A stretch of DNA of 64,000 nucleotides from Hymenochaete sp. R1 (taxonomy: Eukaryota; Basidiomycota; Agaricomycetes; Hymenochaetales; Hymenochaetaceae). Below are positions 48,811-59,580 of the stretch, in pieces; the stretch's first letter is position 1, and each line of letters opens with the position of its first letter. The notes beneath the pieces are model-generated. The model saw only the letters and a list, made by a program, of their open reading frames with translations, made no database searches and was not told the origin of the DNA. The position numbers and the translations under genes were made by a program. The stretch spans positions 26,593-90,592 of the forward strand of contig JAFREE010000100.1 in assembly GCA_019400425.1 (NCBI GenBank), read 5' to 3'.

Positions 48811-50141
48811 AAAAGTTCGGCAGATGATTTTCTGCCTTCACGGTTCATCAATGACTTCTAGTTCTTCTCAGCGGATTATGTATTTTGATGGTCACGGCTT
48901 CCATCTCCTTTTTGCCCTAACCATTTTATGTACTGATTCTATTTCTCTTTCATCTGCATGAGTATTTCGGTTTCTCTAGTGCACAGACGTTCGCATCGTG
49001 TTCTTTACAGTGTCTATCTGTCATTTATTTGGACTCCGTAATTGTATTGATTGTATCTGTCCATTAATCGCTTGAATCAAATCACTCGAACTGAACGAAT
49101 CATCGAACTTTCACTGCCTTCAGAAGTTCGTTCCCACTCGCGCTTAGAGCTTTGGCTTAGAGATCGAAAAGACAGCGGGCTTCGCAAGTACTATTAGATT
49201 GATAAATAGTGTCGATATATTGGATCTTTTTTTATTTATCTCAGGCAGAGAAAGATCAAGTATCACACCTTGCACGCCAAAAAGACCGACTGTGATAGAG
49301 AGCCCTGGATGCTCGTAAGTGACCAATAGCAGTTCGATTCTCAGGTTCATATCTTCTTTGTCCTTCGCAGGTCACCGTCTCAACTTCGTGCAATGTCGAT
49401 GTGCGATGAGCCCGAAAGTGAAACAAAGAGCTCAGCGGCTTTCTCTGCCCGTTCCTGTCATTTCGCTTCTTCTTCAAGCTTTTTTCATATTCTCCACCTC
49501 GTCGAAAACGCATTTCAGAGGAAACATACGGACTCCTGCACTTAAATGGGGGTTTCCCGACGTATCACTGTTATTACTATCATCACCTTCGCATTCCATA
49601 TGTTGTGGTCTCGGCCCCTTCGTCAAGGACATTATAATATCGCTCCCATCATCGGACTCAAATCCCTTACTATGGCAGTGCCGTCCATAAGCGCGTCAGA
49701 TGAGACGCGACATGCATCCCCGCACCTTTTTGATCCTTTGCTCAGCCTTGCGCTTGGTCGCCCTGCTTTTTGAGAACACCCTTCGTCCTTTCTGTGCAAA
49801 TTCTGTAGCGACCCTCATTGACATGTCGGGGATGCATGCGCACATGCCCGTCCGTCGGACCATTTGGCCCGCCTCACTCAGGCTTCGTGCTTCCGATGGT
49901 CATCTGCGGCGTCACTTTTTGGGCGTGTGTATGACAAACAGAAGACATACCTGTGTATGTTCTAGATCCGCTTCTTAAATATTTGGGTCTCAAAACATAC
50001 GTGTGCAGGGGGTATATAAGCAAGCATATTCGACAGTCAGGAAACCAGCATCGTCCTCCGTCGATTTCTCTCCTATTTACCGCCCTTCAAAATCTTCCTC
50101 TCCACCGCCCGCTTGCCCTCCTCGTACCTCTTCCTAAAACC
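48811..50141. other. Intergenic, 1.3 kb
   Basis: 3' flank of the aspartic protease and promoter of the first cerato-platanin. Frames of up to 123 codons (49319-49690) have no domain. No homology to the flank of the second cerato-platanin was seen beyond the TATA region. Confidence 0.45.
50013..50020 (+). promoter_or_regulatory. TATA box of cerato-platanin copy 1
   Basis: TATATAAG 122-129 nt upstream of ATG 50142, a typical distance for a strongly expressed fungal gene with a leader of roughly 90-100 nt. The paired copy has TATAAAAG at a similar place. Confidence 0.6.
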
Positions 50142-50558
50142 ATGAAATTCACGACTGCCATTTCTTCTCTCCTCATCCTCGCTGGCGTCACTTTCGCCGA
50201 CCGCGCAGGCTACGATACTGCCTACGACAATGCATCAGGCGATATGAACACCGTCTCATGTTCCGACGGTCCCCAAGGCCTCGCCTCGAAATACCCCACG
50301 TTCGGCTCTGTGCCTTCTTTCCCGTACATTGGTGGTGCACAAGCCATCGCAGGCTGGGGCTCAACTCAATGCGCGTCGTGCTGGAGTTTGACGTACAATG
50401 GCGCACAGATCTATGTGACTGCCGTTGACCATGCGGATGATGGGTTTAACTTGAGCGAAGAGGCGTTGAACGCGTTGACGGATGATCAAGCAGGGTTCCT
50501 CGGGCAAGTTCAGGTTGAGGCCACGCAGGTTGACAAGTCATTCTGTGGTCTTGCTTAA
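50142..50558 (+). CDS. Cerato-platanin, copy 1, 138 aa
   Basis: Small secreted fungal protein with a double-psi beta-barrel fold related to expansins; it binds chitin-type glycans and can be sensed by plants. Single exon. A signal peptide ends at about VTFA before DRAGYDTAYD. The mature protein has the four conserved cysteines (in NTVSCSDG, STQCASCW and KSFCGLA) that form two disulfides, plus the family blocks YPTFGSVPSFPYIGG, GWGSTQC, YVTAVDHADDGFNLS and LNALT. Length is standard. It is the outer gene of the left arm of an inverted duplication; the partner at 59581-59997 differs at about 18 of 138 positions by my count. Confidence 0.97.
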   Translation: MKFTTAISSLLILAGVTFADRAGYDTAYDNASGDMNTVSCSDGPQGLASKYPTFGSVPSFPYIGGAQAIAGWGSTQCASCWSLTYNGAQIYVTAVDHADDGFNLSEEALNALTDDQAGFLGQVQVEATQVDKSFCGLA

Positions 50559-51222
50559 ATTTGTGAGTAAAGTTTGTGTTATATGAACGGTAGGGACTTA
50601 CTTCGGCCATCCAGGTCGATTCATTGGGTTCTTGCGGGTCGTGTTTTCTTTTAAAGGGTTGGCCAAACGGTTGTGATGTTAGCTTTTCGGACACTGTCTT
50701 TTCCCTTTCGAACTTTTGTTGTTTTCCAAATCCACAGACACGTAAAACGGACTTTCATGTATAGCAAGTATTTCACTTATCTTACAGAGCATTTGCCATC
50801 GATTGTTACAAGTCTACCCCCACACCTGATCGACTTGCTCAGACTCAAGTAGCTGTGAATGAGACCGATGCTCATTAGACTAGTCTTTCGAGGTGTATCT
50901 GAAATCGCAAAAGGGTTTTTTTCCCCTTTCCGCCACTTTCGTACCATCTCCATAACGCCTCTTCGCTGAGCATTCACGACTATCCCATTCGAATTCCTTC
51001 CATAACCTTGTCAATAATCGATGACTCGCCGATGCATTCAAATTTCTTTCTTATCCGTACAAAGGAGGTACTGAGCTTTGTGAGATGATAAATAGATGAG
51101 TTTTCAGCAGATCGCTGAGAAAGAGGGTTGGTGAAGAAGATGGAAGTCAAGTACGGCCGCGGTGGTCCCGACTTTTCGGAGAAGCGTGGCAACTCTCACG
51201 CGGAACTTCGTGTTCGTCACTT
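50559..51222. other. Spacer between cerato-platanin and GLTP, left arm
   Basis: About 0.66 kb with no gene. It corresponds in position to 58872-59580 on the right arm, but the two spacers have no obvious similarity by eye, in contrast to the GLTP blocks next to them. Confidence 0.5.
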
Positions 51223-51372
51223 GCCTTCCCACTTCCATGCACACACCTTCAACACGCTGAAAACATGCATATGCCTGGTAGACCTCCCAGGACCTCAAAG
51301 TCACTCGCATGAGCAACTAGAATCGAATCGACTACCTCCATTCATCGCTTGAGATCCGTAGACGTACTACGA

Positions 51373-52211
51373 ATGCCGCCCTATTTCGAAACAGTCAAGG
51401 TCTGTCTCAAGTCAATATTTATCTCAGATTCGACCATGGCTGAAAATAAACACTACACAAGTCATTTGCAGAAGTACAAGTCTCGGATGATGGCGTACAT
51501 ACCACCGAGTTTCTTGATGCTTCAGATGGCCTAGTCAAGATGTTTGGTTCGTGGTTGCTTCAGTTCTTTCGCGAACGAATCTTGAACCCGTCCTGTTTTT
51601 TTTTTTCAGATTTGCTAGGCATTGGTGTCTTCTCGTTCGTACAGACCGATATAAAGAGTAATATCAATGTACGTGCCTGATGTGACTGAACTGGAGACGT
51701 AGGCTTGCTGACTGTTCCTGTTGCTTCTTGAAGGGTGTTCGTTCGACATATTCATCAAAACCTGAGAATTGTCACACATTAGAGAGGCTCGTTCAAAGTG
51801 AGGATGGACAGCATCACAAACATGGAACAGGTTGTTTACGTCGTCTCCTTAGGTTTGTTCTGTCCTCGTCATGTTGCTGCTCTGTTCTAATGTTCTACAT
51901 CTAGGGGTCTTTTATTCACCTGTCGAGCTCTGCAGGAATCGCTCTCGCACCCTAATGAAGACAAAATGCAACCCAGCTTCTCTCGTGCGTATGACAGTGT
52001 ACTCAAGCATCATCACGGATTTGCCATTCGTGCCATCGTACAGGTGGCCTTACGAGCGTGTCCACGTCGCGAAGATTTCTATTGTAGGATTGCTCAAGGA
52101 GGTGATAGGGAGAAGTTGAATTCAGAAATGGGGAAATGGTTGGAAGGACTCGATGGGATTGTGAGCAGAATGTCGAGATTTTATGAAGAGAATGGGCATG
52201 GGAACGTCTGA
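51373..52211 (+). CDS. Glycolipid transfer protein (GLTP/HET-C2 type), copy 1, 198 aa
   Basis: Exons 51373-51399, 51462-51546, 51610-51668, 51734-51852, 51905-52211. The all-helical GLTP fold moves glycosphingolipids between membranes in the cytosol. The protein has TTEFLDASDGLVKMFDLLG, then VFSFVQTDIKSNI carrying the Asp and Asn that bind the sugar headgroup, then HTLERLV, GTGCLRRLLRGLLF, AYDSVLKHHHGFAIRAIVQV and CPRREDF. Length is normal. Two headgroup residues of well-studied GLTPs look replaced: the Trp of the LLWL(K/L)RGL motif is Arg, and the Lys seven residues after the Asp is Gly. The TTG before ATG 51373 was not used. The partner copy at 57878-58720 differs at 8 residues by my count. 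Confidence 0.88.
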
Positions 52212-52322
52212 GGTGCGCGTTTGTTTTGGATATCGTCGACCGCAGATCGGGTTACACGATTGTACTTTATGCTCGTTAATGTCGAGTTGTTGTGAAATCA
52301 TTGAGGCTGTTTGATTCATGAC

Positions 52323-52350
<28 letters not shown>
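52323..52350. repeat. (CT)14 microsatellite
   Basis: Fourteen CT units near the edge of the left GLTP block. The right copy has only about 11 nt of the same repeat at 57752-57762. Confidence 0.9.
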
Positions 52351-52354
<4 letters not shown>

Positions 52355-52370
52355 CTTCGGGTGCACAGTG

Positions 52371-52632
52371 CATGGCGCATTGCGAGATTGAATGTTGAGT
52401 GTTGATCTGGCCACCAGGTCAACACTCTTATGTACGCATCAATTACTAGAAGGGTGTATGTAGGTCAGACCATGCAGCCCGTCATTTTCTTCACCCACTC
52501 TTCCTCCCGCTTCGCCACTATTTAGGGCCGTCGGTTTCATTTCTCACAACGTCTTCGCAATTAGTAACTCACATCCTTTTACACCTTTGTGAATCTCAAG
52601 ACTAAGGACCCTTTTGTAGCTTTCGCATTTCA
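52371..52632. other. Start of the spacer between the inverted arms
   Basis: Unique sequence after the end of similarity. No gene recognised; it may hold the promoter and first exon of the next gene. Confidence 0.35.
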
Positions 52633-53143
52633 GGCAGTGACTAAAGCCAGAGTGTTTTCAAAGGTGAGAACGTTTCCCATTTTTGTTGCTCAGTGATGTC
52701 TCATAAACCCTCGTACCTTTTAATAGGTGTACTATGGTATTTGTCAATCTAATCGATAGCTTACGAACCAAGCATCGCCTATTTTTTCGCGACAATCGTT
52801 AGTGTCAGGAAACAGGGTTGCAGATTATACATGACTTCATCACCGGAGTCAAGCCTTTCATTCGTGACGCCCTACCAAGGATCATCCGTGATGCTGGAAA
52901 TCAGGAACAGAAGGTGCATGGCAATGATATGAAGCGTCGCATCTTCTACAAGTTGTTTGTCGTCCTTAGTCTACATGAGTGTTACCTGAGCCTGTCTTTC
53001 TCTCCATCAGAGTACCGTGGCGCAACGATCTGTACATGCTTCGAGCGACGCCCTGCAACTTCAGGCGTTCCTTGCCAAGCTCGAAAAAGTTTATACCTTC
53101 AAGATCGAAGTTAATGGTGCTGAATGTCAGAGACGAGGAAAAT
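52633..53143 (+). CDS. Hypothetical spliced gene in the spacer, 5' end unresolved
   Basis: A splice-consistent reading joins about 52637-52663 (VTKARVFSK), a 10-nt exon near 52728-52737 (VYYG), about 52817-52914 (LQIIHDFITGVKPFIRDALP and on) and about 53012-53143 (STVAQRSVHASSDALQLQAF ... GAECQRRGK, stop TGA). All introns are GT-AG and the frame stays open. The acceptor before the first part is probably the TTTCAG near 52635, so an exon with the ATG should lie upstream; I could not place it. No domain is known to me. A 70-codon frame at 53124-53336 overlaps and may belong to an alternative 3' end. The gene has no counterpart in the duplicated arms. Confidence 0.4.
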
Positions 53144-53927
53144 GATTGAAAGAGTTTATCTCGGAGTTGTACTGGACCTATTGCGTTATCCCGACGGCCC
53201 TCTCGACTCAGAGAACGTGCAACGCGGAGATAAAGCAAGTTTTTTTCTGACAAGCCTTTTCCCTCGTGCGACTCAGACGGGTTACGCTATTCTCAGAGAC
53301 ATTGTTCGACAACGGAAGGAGATCGAGTTCGTCTGAGTGGGCGATTACAGCACAGAGGTTTCTCTAATCTGGGAACAAGTTTTCATCAAGAGTTCTAGCA
53401 CGGCAGACTTGATGTATTAGACGAAAATGCATTTAAGGTGGTATGACGTATCCTGTATTTACTGTACGCGGACAATGAGATCGAGGCGTAGACTATGCGA
53501 CATTGCGTTACTTATTTCACAGTATCTGTACAACGACTTTAGATGCCGATAGATAATATTTATCGATAATTCCTTATTTGTGGACGTATGCATATTCTCT
53601 TCGAATCAACAAAACCACTGAAAGAGAAAAGTCTCCCGCTTCGAAGACGATTCATTCCAGTGATGACGTAATAATTGGTACCTTATGTGATGTAACGCAT
53701 CACGGCGGGTCACTGGCTGTGTCACGTCGATGACATAGTGGCGGGGCTCTTGTTCCGATTGTCAGTGTCATTGTGTTTCTGTTTCTGGAGCGAGGCCGAG
53801 ACAGGAAAAGGTTAAAAACAAGCACACCATGGAGACACTCCTTCTCGCTCTTGACTTTCGACCATCATCGTTCCCTGCTATACCAGAGACTTGAACGGAG
53901 ACACGACAACGCATCCCTAAAAACCCA
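53144..53927. other. Intergenic within the spacer, 0.8 kb
   Basis: AT-rich (53400-53620 especially). No gene apart from the possible alternative end of the preceding one. Confidence 0.35.
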
Positions 53928-54446
53928 ATGGCACCATCAAGCTTCACGCTCGCAATGCTCTCCCAAACCTTTCTCGAACTTATGAATACCCCGCTCGTCC
54001 CTCCTGAGCACAGGAAGGAAACAAACGAGGTACCCTTGACGGAGATGCCTCGGCCGGCCAGAAACTCGAGAGAGAACCGCAGGCAGGTAAGGGTTGACCG
54101 CCTTCTCTGTCGAACGACGATGTGAGGCTAACATTCACTTCCATCCAGTCAAACTGTTCATCCGGCTCGTATGACTCGTACAGTCTTCCGTCGTCAGGCT
54201 TGAGTGAGTCAAGCATTAGAAACGCAAGGCAATCATCATCGGTACGTCCTAGTCTTGTTGTACGTCATGCCATGAAATGAGGCTGACAGGCTCTTCAACA
54301 AGCGCTCACGATCACCCTCTCCCCCTCCCGTCCCTTGCACAAAACGTCTTCCAGCACTTCCGAATGGCGAGAGGCAACGGTCGCATGTGCGATTCGTCAA
54401 TGACGTAGACGTGGAAGAGGATGGACACACGAAACTCTCGTTCTAG
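53928..54446 (+). CDS. Hypothetical small protein, 138 aa
   Basis: Exons 53928-54086, 54149-54241, 54282-54446; introns of 62 and 40 nt, the second at the short end for this genome. No domain. The N-terminus MAPSSFTLAMLSQTFLELMN could be a short helix; the rest is Ser/Arg/Pro-rich (SNCSSGSYDSYSLPSSGLS, KRSRSPSPPPVP) and ends VRFVNDVDVEEDGHTKLSF. It looks disordered, with possible phosphorylation-type motifs. The last acceptor (ATGAG) was chosen because it alone keeps a long open frame. Confidence 0.5.
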
Positions 54447-55718
54447 TGCCTTTGGTCTCAGCCTCCTTTTTTATCATGGACAATACGCACGCTTTCTGCA
54501 TGTATACCTCATTTCCGTGCCCTTTTTATGTCTATATTTACTTATACACGAGGTTCAACGGAGTAGTACATAGCACGGACTTCTGGATACCGATGTACCT
54601 TTGTCTAGATATTTTATTCATACAAGACACCACTTGCCTTTCATCCGTCGTTCCGAGACCTGACATATTCCGCTTCCGGTTCGCTGCCGACGGCGACGGC
54701 AGTATATATGTGGTCTCCAATCCTGGGCATCAAAAGCGATGCGATAGATATTAATTCATGTAGATGTTCATCTTGACCGTCGGAGAGGGTCCGATAAAAT
54801 CGGAATGTGTGTTCACTAAGGCAGTGGGTTTCTCACGCGCTTCCGGACTGTCTCGTCCAACTTCTTGCGCGCCGACGATGGACCTTTACGCATACCGCCA
54901 CCATCTATTGTTCGACATGTCTTCCGGTCTCTGCGCCCTCCACATACGCTCATTGCGACGTCGTATAACGTGTAGCTTGTATCCGACGACGGACTGCAGC
55001 TCCAAAAGCGACGCTATATTCTCTTAGTCTGTCTTAGACCTCATCGTTCAGATTCACTATATTGGACATCTGGACTCTCGAACAATCTGATCACCATCCA
55101 CATACATGAAATGCATCTCGTGTCATCTCTACTCGATAAAAAGTCTCCTCAGACTTCGGAGATTCCATGGGACCGCCATCCGACTTAAAGTTCTTCAATT
55201 GACCGGTGCATCAAATCGTCCGTCACCGGCGGCTTTGCTGGCCTCCACTCAACTGCATCTCTTCATGACTCGTAAAGAACTGGATTAAGCGGGTATCCTA
55301 ATATCTATCAATGTACCTGTCAGTGTGCATGAGCGTTGCTGATCTTTGATTACGCACCCCTAGATGGTTGCCGGTGTAGCAAAGGTGGAGAAGAGGTTCG
55401 TTTATAGCGGAGCATGAGTGTCAGGCTGAGCCATTTGGCATTCTTTGGGATCTTTTGGTGCCCCTCTGTCGCTGGTAATCTTTGAACTGTTTTTTGGGCT
55501 CGTGTTGACGATGTCGATCTCTATTCTCTATGAAAGTGCGCCTGTGAGTTCATTCTGACTCCTGATATTTTCGAGCTCTGATTCGTCCCGATTGACAGGC
55601 CGGCTCACTCTTCATGGCTGGCATGTCAGTGATCGCAAAGCCATATATCATGTCCATATCACTCATCATACGCTTGGTATAAAATCAGAATAGCAACTGC
55701 GTAAGCCTTTTGCTTACT
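54447..55718. other. Spacer, 1.3 kb, with possible 5' exons of the next gene
   Basis: Short frames only. A hydrophobic reading at about 55449-55545 (FGAPLSLVIFELFFGLVLTM) and ATG codons near 55511 and 55614 may be 5' exons of the DUF6534-type gene, but I could not link them in frame. Confidence 0.35.
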
Positions 55719-56955
55719 AGGGCGACTAACTCTCGACCAACTTTTTGAAAAGTTTTTGGGGGGCTTCATCAATTCAGTTCTACATATACTGTGATGTAAG
55801 CAACTTCTCTCCTTACGCCTAAGTTATGTTCACCAACGCCCTCTCGCGCTCGGTATAGCACTATTGGAAGAGCGATAGATGGTTCACAAAAGTTTATATG
55901 ATCCTGGGCTGGCTTTTAGACACGGCCCATCTCATCTTTCTCATTCAACCCCTCTACGATCTCTTCGTCTTAAATTTCGGGAACGTTTTACATCTATATA
56001 CGCCGAACGTGTAAGTCCGCAGCTCTCTTGGATGGTCTCGTTGCATTAGGAAGAAACTGAAAGAAGCGTCGATCTTCAGGATTTTGGTGCACTCCGGCAT
56101 TCTCGGAGGTATCATCGAGCTTCAGGCCCAGCTCATGATCATACACAGGGCTTGGCACTGTGAGTAGCACCAATTAATATTTTGTTTATCATCCAGTAAC
56201 CGGTTTTATTTCTCAAAGTGAGCAATGGGAACTTCAAGCTCATTGGCTTCCTCCTCATCCTGGCCGCAGGTCACTTCGCATCCACCATTATTTACTTTAT
56301 CCACATCCGGTCGATAACTTCGGTTTCAGGCTTCGTGAGCACTTTAACAACCGAACGAGCTATGAATGGGGCAACGATGGGCGCAGAAGTTATCCTCTCG
56401 GGCACGGTGGTTCTACTTCTGAAGAGGATGCGGCTGGGACTTAAGCATACCGACGGCGTGATACGCCGACTGATACTGTACAGCGTAGGTACAGGCTTGG
56501 TGACAGTGATTTGGGCTTTGTTGGCATTGATTTTCGCCGTGGTCAATCCTCGCACGTTTATCTATCAAACATTTGGCCTCACGCATTGTCATTGTCAGTC
56601 GTTTCATCAAGCGCTCTCGCTTATTTTGCCTTTCACGCCTTTACTAACAAACTACTGTGATGCATGAGCAGTATATATCAATTGCGTTTTCGCAGCGTGA
56701 GTCCATCTATCTTGGATCACTGATTTTGACCGACGATTTTACTTATGTTACCTGTGGTTTAGAATAAACTCACGACAGGGTCTACGGGAGGAACTTTCAC
56801 GAAGTGCTACATCAGGGATTAGCATTCACCTTTCAGAGCTTCGAATAGATCCATGTCGCGATTCGAACTCAGCAAACGCTGACTTACATAGCACTCCAGA
56901 GTTTGTAGCCAAGGTGAATACATTTGTCTTAAGCATCGGAATCAGATATAACTAA
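55719..56955 (+). CDS. DUF6534-type multi-pass membrane protein, 5' part unresolved
   Basis: Confident exons are 55859-56010, 56080-56159, 56219-56593, 56672-56696 (25 nt) and 56763-56955, preceded by one ending at 55795. They encode GASSIQFYIYCDHYWKSDRW, GWLLDTAHLIFLIQPLYDLF, HSGILGGIIELQAQLMIIHR, then several membrane helices (GFLLILAAGHFASTIIYF, GAEVILSGTVVLLLKRM, VGTGLVTVIWALLALIFAVV) and a polar tail. This is the pattern of the large Agaricomycete DUF6534 family of seven-helix proteins of unknown role. In the first part, RLTLDQLFEKFLG reads in one frame and GASSIQFYIYCD in the next, with the switch inside a run of six G (55758-55763). Either one G is an error or the gene is frameshifted. 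The start codon was not found. Confidence 0.6.
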
Positions 56956-57733
56956 CTAACTTTCTTTTCTCTGCGAAAGAATCAATGCTAGCAATATTTC
57001 ATGCCCACTTTCTTTCAACATTCAGCCCGTATGAAGACCAAATCTTCTTCGCTATCGTGTACTTCAAATAATCTTCATTTGTTGTTTTGGGTTATTTGGT
57101 ATGTTACATTAGTATCTAACTCTACAAATACAGAAACACCAAGTTCGGTAGTACTCCATTCTCTCCTCGATCTTGATATTTGATATTGCCCTCACGGTAC
57201 TTACATGGTTACCCGCTCTATTTGACTTGGATGAGATATTAATGGTCGGCATAGCGCTTTTCAAGTGACCATACTCTTCCACCTTCGCACTCACATCAAT
57301 CTCATTTTCTTCCATGGATAAGACAATGCGGAAAGTACCTAGTGCGCCCTTCGCCTTCTTCTAGGGCCCGATTCGACTCCCTGGTAGATTTTGCAGAGAC
57401 CATTAATATTCCTTTCAGGGAATCTGGTGTGCGTTTTCAATGCTACGAAGCAGGCAGATATTGCACAGAAGACAAAAGCCTGGATCAAAGTAGCTCCCGC
57501 GCTACCCCCATCTTCCCCAGATAGATTTAATCTTCTTCTGTTCTCGAATGGCATGATTGAGAATATGGAGAGCTTTGGTCAAGTTTTGAGACCTGTATGT
57601 ATGTATGGATTTCTCGACGACTGCTTGACGTCGACCCAAAGATCCGTCGAGATGAATCGAGAATCCATTGCAATCCCTCGTCCTTCATTGATCCCGTGGA
57701 AATCTCCACGATGCAAACGGCGAACCACACCCA
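56956..57733. other. End of the spacer between the arms
   Basis: A 71-codon frame (57339-57554, -) and other short frames have no known domain. The DUF6534-type gene and the right GLTP copy are convergent over this region. Confidence 0.35.
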
Positions 57734-58871
57734 CCCTGTGCCCGAAGTTGAAGAGAGAGAGACAGGTCATGGGTCAAACAACCTCAATGAATTCACAACA
57801 AACTCGACATTGTCGAGTATAAAGTACAATCGTGTAATCCGACCTGCGGACGACGACATCCAAAACAAACGCGCACCTCAGACGTTCCCATGCCCATTCT
57901 CTACATAAAACTTCGACATTCTGCTCACAATCCCATCAAGTCCTTCTAACCATTTCCCCATCTCTGAATTTAACTTCTCCCTATCACCTCCTTGAGCAAT
58001 CCTACAATAGAAATCTTCGCGACGCGGACGCGCTCGTAAGGCCACCTGTACAATAGCACGAATGGCAAACCCGTGGTGAGGCTTGAGTACACTGTCATAC
58101 GCACGAGAGAAGCTGGGTTGCATTCTGTCTTCGTTAGGGTGTGAGAGTGATTCCTGCAGAGCTCGACAGGTGAATAAAAGGCCCCTAGGAGTAAAACATT
58201 AGAACAGAACAGCAACATGATGACGAAAGATGAAGATAGAACAGACCTGAGGAGGCGGCGTAAACAACCTGTTCCATGTTTGTGGTGCTGTCCAACCTCA
58301 CTTCGAACGAGCCTCTCTAATGTGTGACAATCTTCAGGTTTTGATGAATATGTCGAACGAACACCCTTCAAGAAGCAAGACCAATCAGTAAGCCTGCGTC
58401 TCCATTTCAGTTGCATCAGACACACACACATTGATATTACTCTTTATATCAGTCTGCACAAACGAAAAAACACCAATGCCGAGCAAATCTGGATAAACAG
58501 GACGGGTTCAAGATTCGTTCGCGAAAGAACTGAAGCAACCACGAACCAAACATCTTGACTAGGCCATCTGAAGCATCAAGAAACTCGGTGGTATGTACGC
58601 CATCATCCGAGACTTGTACTTCTGCAAATGACTTGTGTAGTGTTTAGTTTCAGTCATGATCGAATCTGAGATAAATATTGACTTGAGACAAACCTTGACT
58701 GTTTCGAAATAGGGCGGCATTCGTAGTACGTCCACGGATCTCAAGCGAAGAATGGAGGTGGTCGATTCGATTCTAGTTGCTCATGCGAGTGACTTTGAGG
58801 TCCTGGGAGGTCTGTCAGGCATATGCATGTTTTCAGCGTGTTGATGGTGCGTGCATGGAAGTGGGAAGGGA
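57734..58871. repeat. Inverted duplicated block, right copy (GLTP gene)
   Basis: Reverse complement of 51223-52370, see there. Introns differ by scattered substitutions and small indels, e.g. a T10-type run before the acceptor in the left copy is absent here. Confidence 0.92.
57878..58720 (-). CDS. Glycolipid transfer protein (GLTP/HET-C2 type), copy 2, 198 aa
   Basis: Exons 58720-58694, 58631-58547, 58488-58430, 58365-58247, 58184-57878, identical in length to those of copy 1, so the whole gene structure is kept. The protein differs from copy 1 at 8 positions by my count, among them His to Pro in the LKHHHG segment (LKPHHG here, the more usual form), Cys to Arg in RACPR and Glu to Val near the C-terminus. 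The Asp and Asn of DIKSNI and the His are present; the Trp of the headgroup site is Arg here too. No stop or frameshift, so both copies should be translated. It is transcribed towards copy 1. Confidence 0.88.
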
Positions 58872-59580
58872 AGCTTAAGCTAAGCTGATCTGTTGCTGAG
58901 CGAGCCGAAAACAGACACGAACTTTCACGTGCTTGTTACCACGGTTCATCTACATATTCGCAGCTGAACCGGGCAACACCCTCTTCCTCTCCGATTTCCA
59001 CCTCCCGAATTACAATGCGACGAGTTGCCTTCATGTCAATTCGTTTATTAGGAATATATTTCCGGTTGGATTTGAAGAAGCTCGACGCTTACTTGAAGAA
59101 GCAAGTCAACCCAAGCCTAGCAAACAGTTCCAGTGGACGAACCGAAAATTGCGATGGAATCCAGCTGAGACTTGGATCTGTCCAGGTCGAATTCTGCCCA
59201 CCTTTCTTTTTGGGCCTTGAGTTGAATGTTCGTCATCTCGCTACCTGTAAATACTGCCTGATAAAATCGCTCACGTTCATCCTTATGCTTTTTTCTTCTC
59301 AGAAGTAACTTTGAAGTGCCATCTTTGGGGCTGAGCTTTTTCGTCGACATGGTGTTGCCCAGGAAATGTCAGAATTCGACATACATGAAAGTTCGTCAAG
59401 TGCTCTTTACATATAATACGACAACATCAAAAAGTCCGAGAGAAAAAATGAATGTCCGCTAAAGCAACGAATGCCTAATCAACCCAACAAGAAACGATGA
59501 TCCCAAATGCCCAATGTGACGCTAAAGTATCATGTAAGTAGTCCACTACGTTCTCAAAATGCTATCGGCACTTACAAAAT
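58872..59580. other. Spacer between GLTP and cerato-platanin, right arm
   Basis: 0.7 kb, no gene. Overlapping frames at 58933-59350 have no domain. Similar in length but not in sequence to the left spacer. Confidence 0.45.

Larger units (their letters stand above)
51223..52370. repeat. Inverted duplicated block, left copy (GLTP gene)
   Basis: Reverse complement of 57734-58871. Similarity begins at CTTCCCACTTCCATGCAC upstream of the GLTP start, continues through all exons and introns, and ends about 160 nt past the stop after a CT microsatellite. Exons and several introns match almost base for base. Confidence 0.92.
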
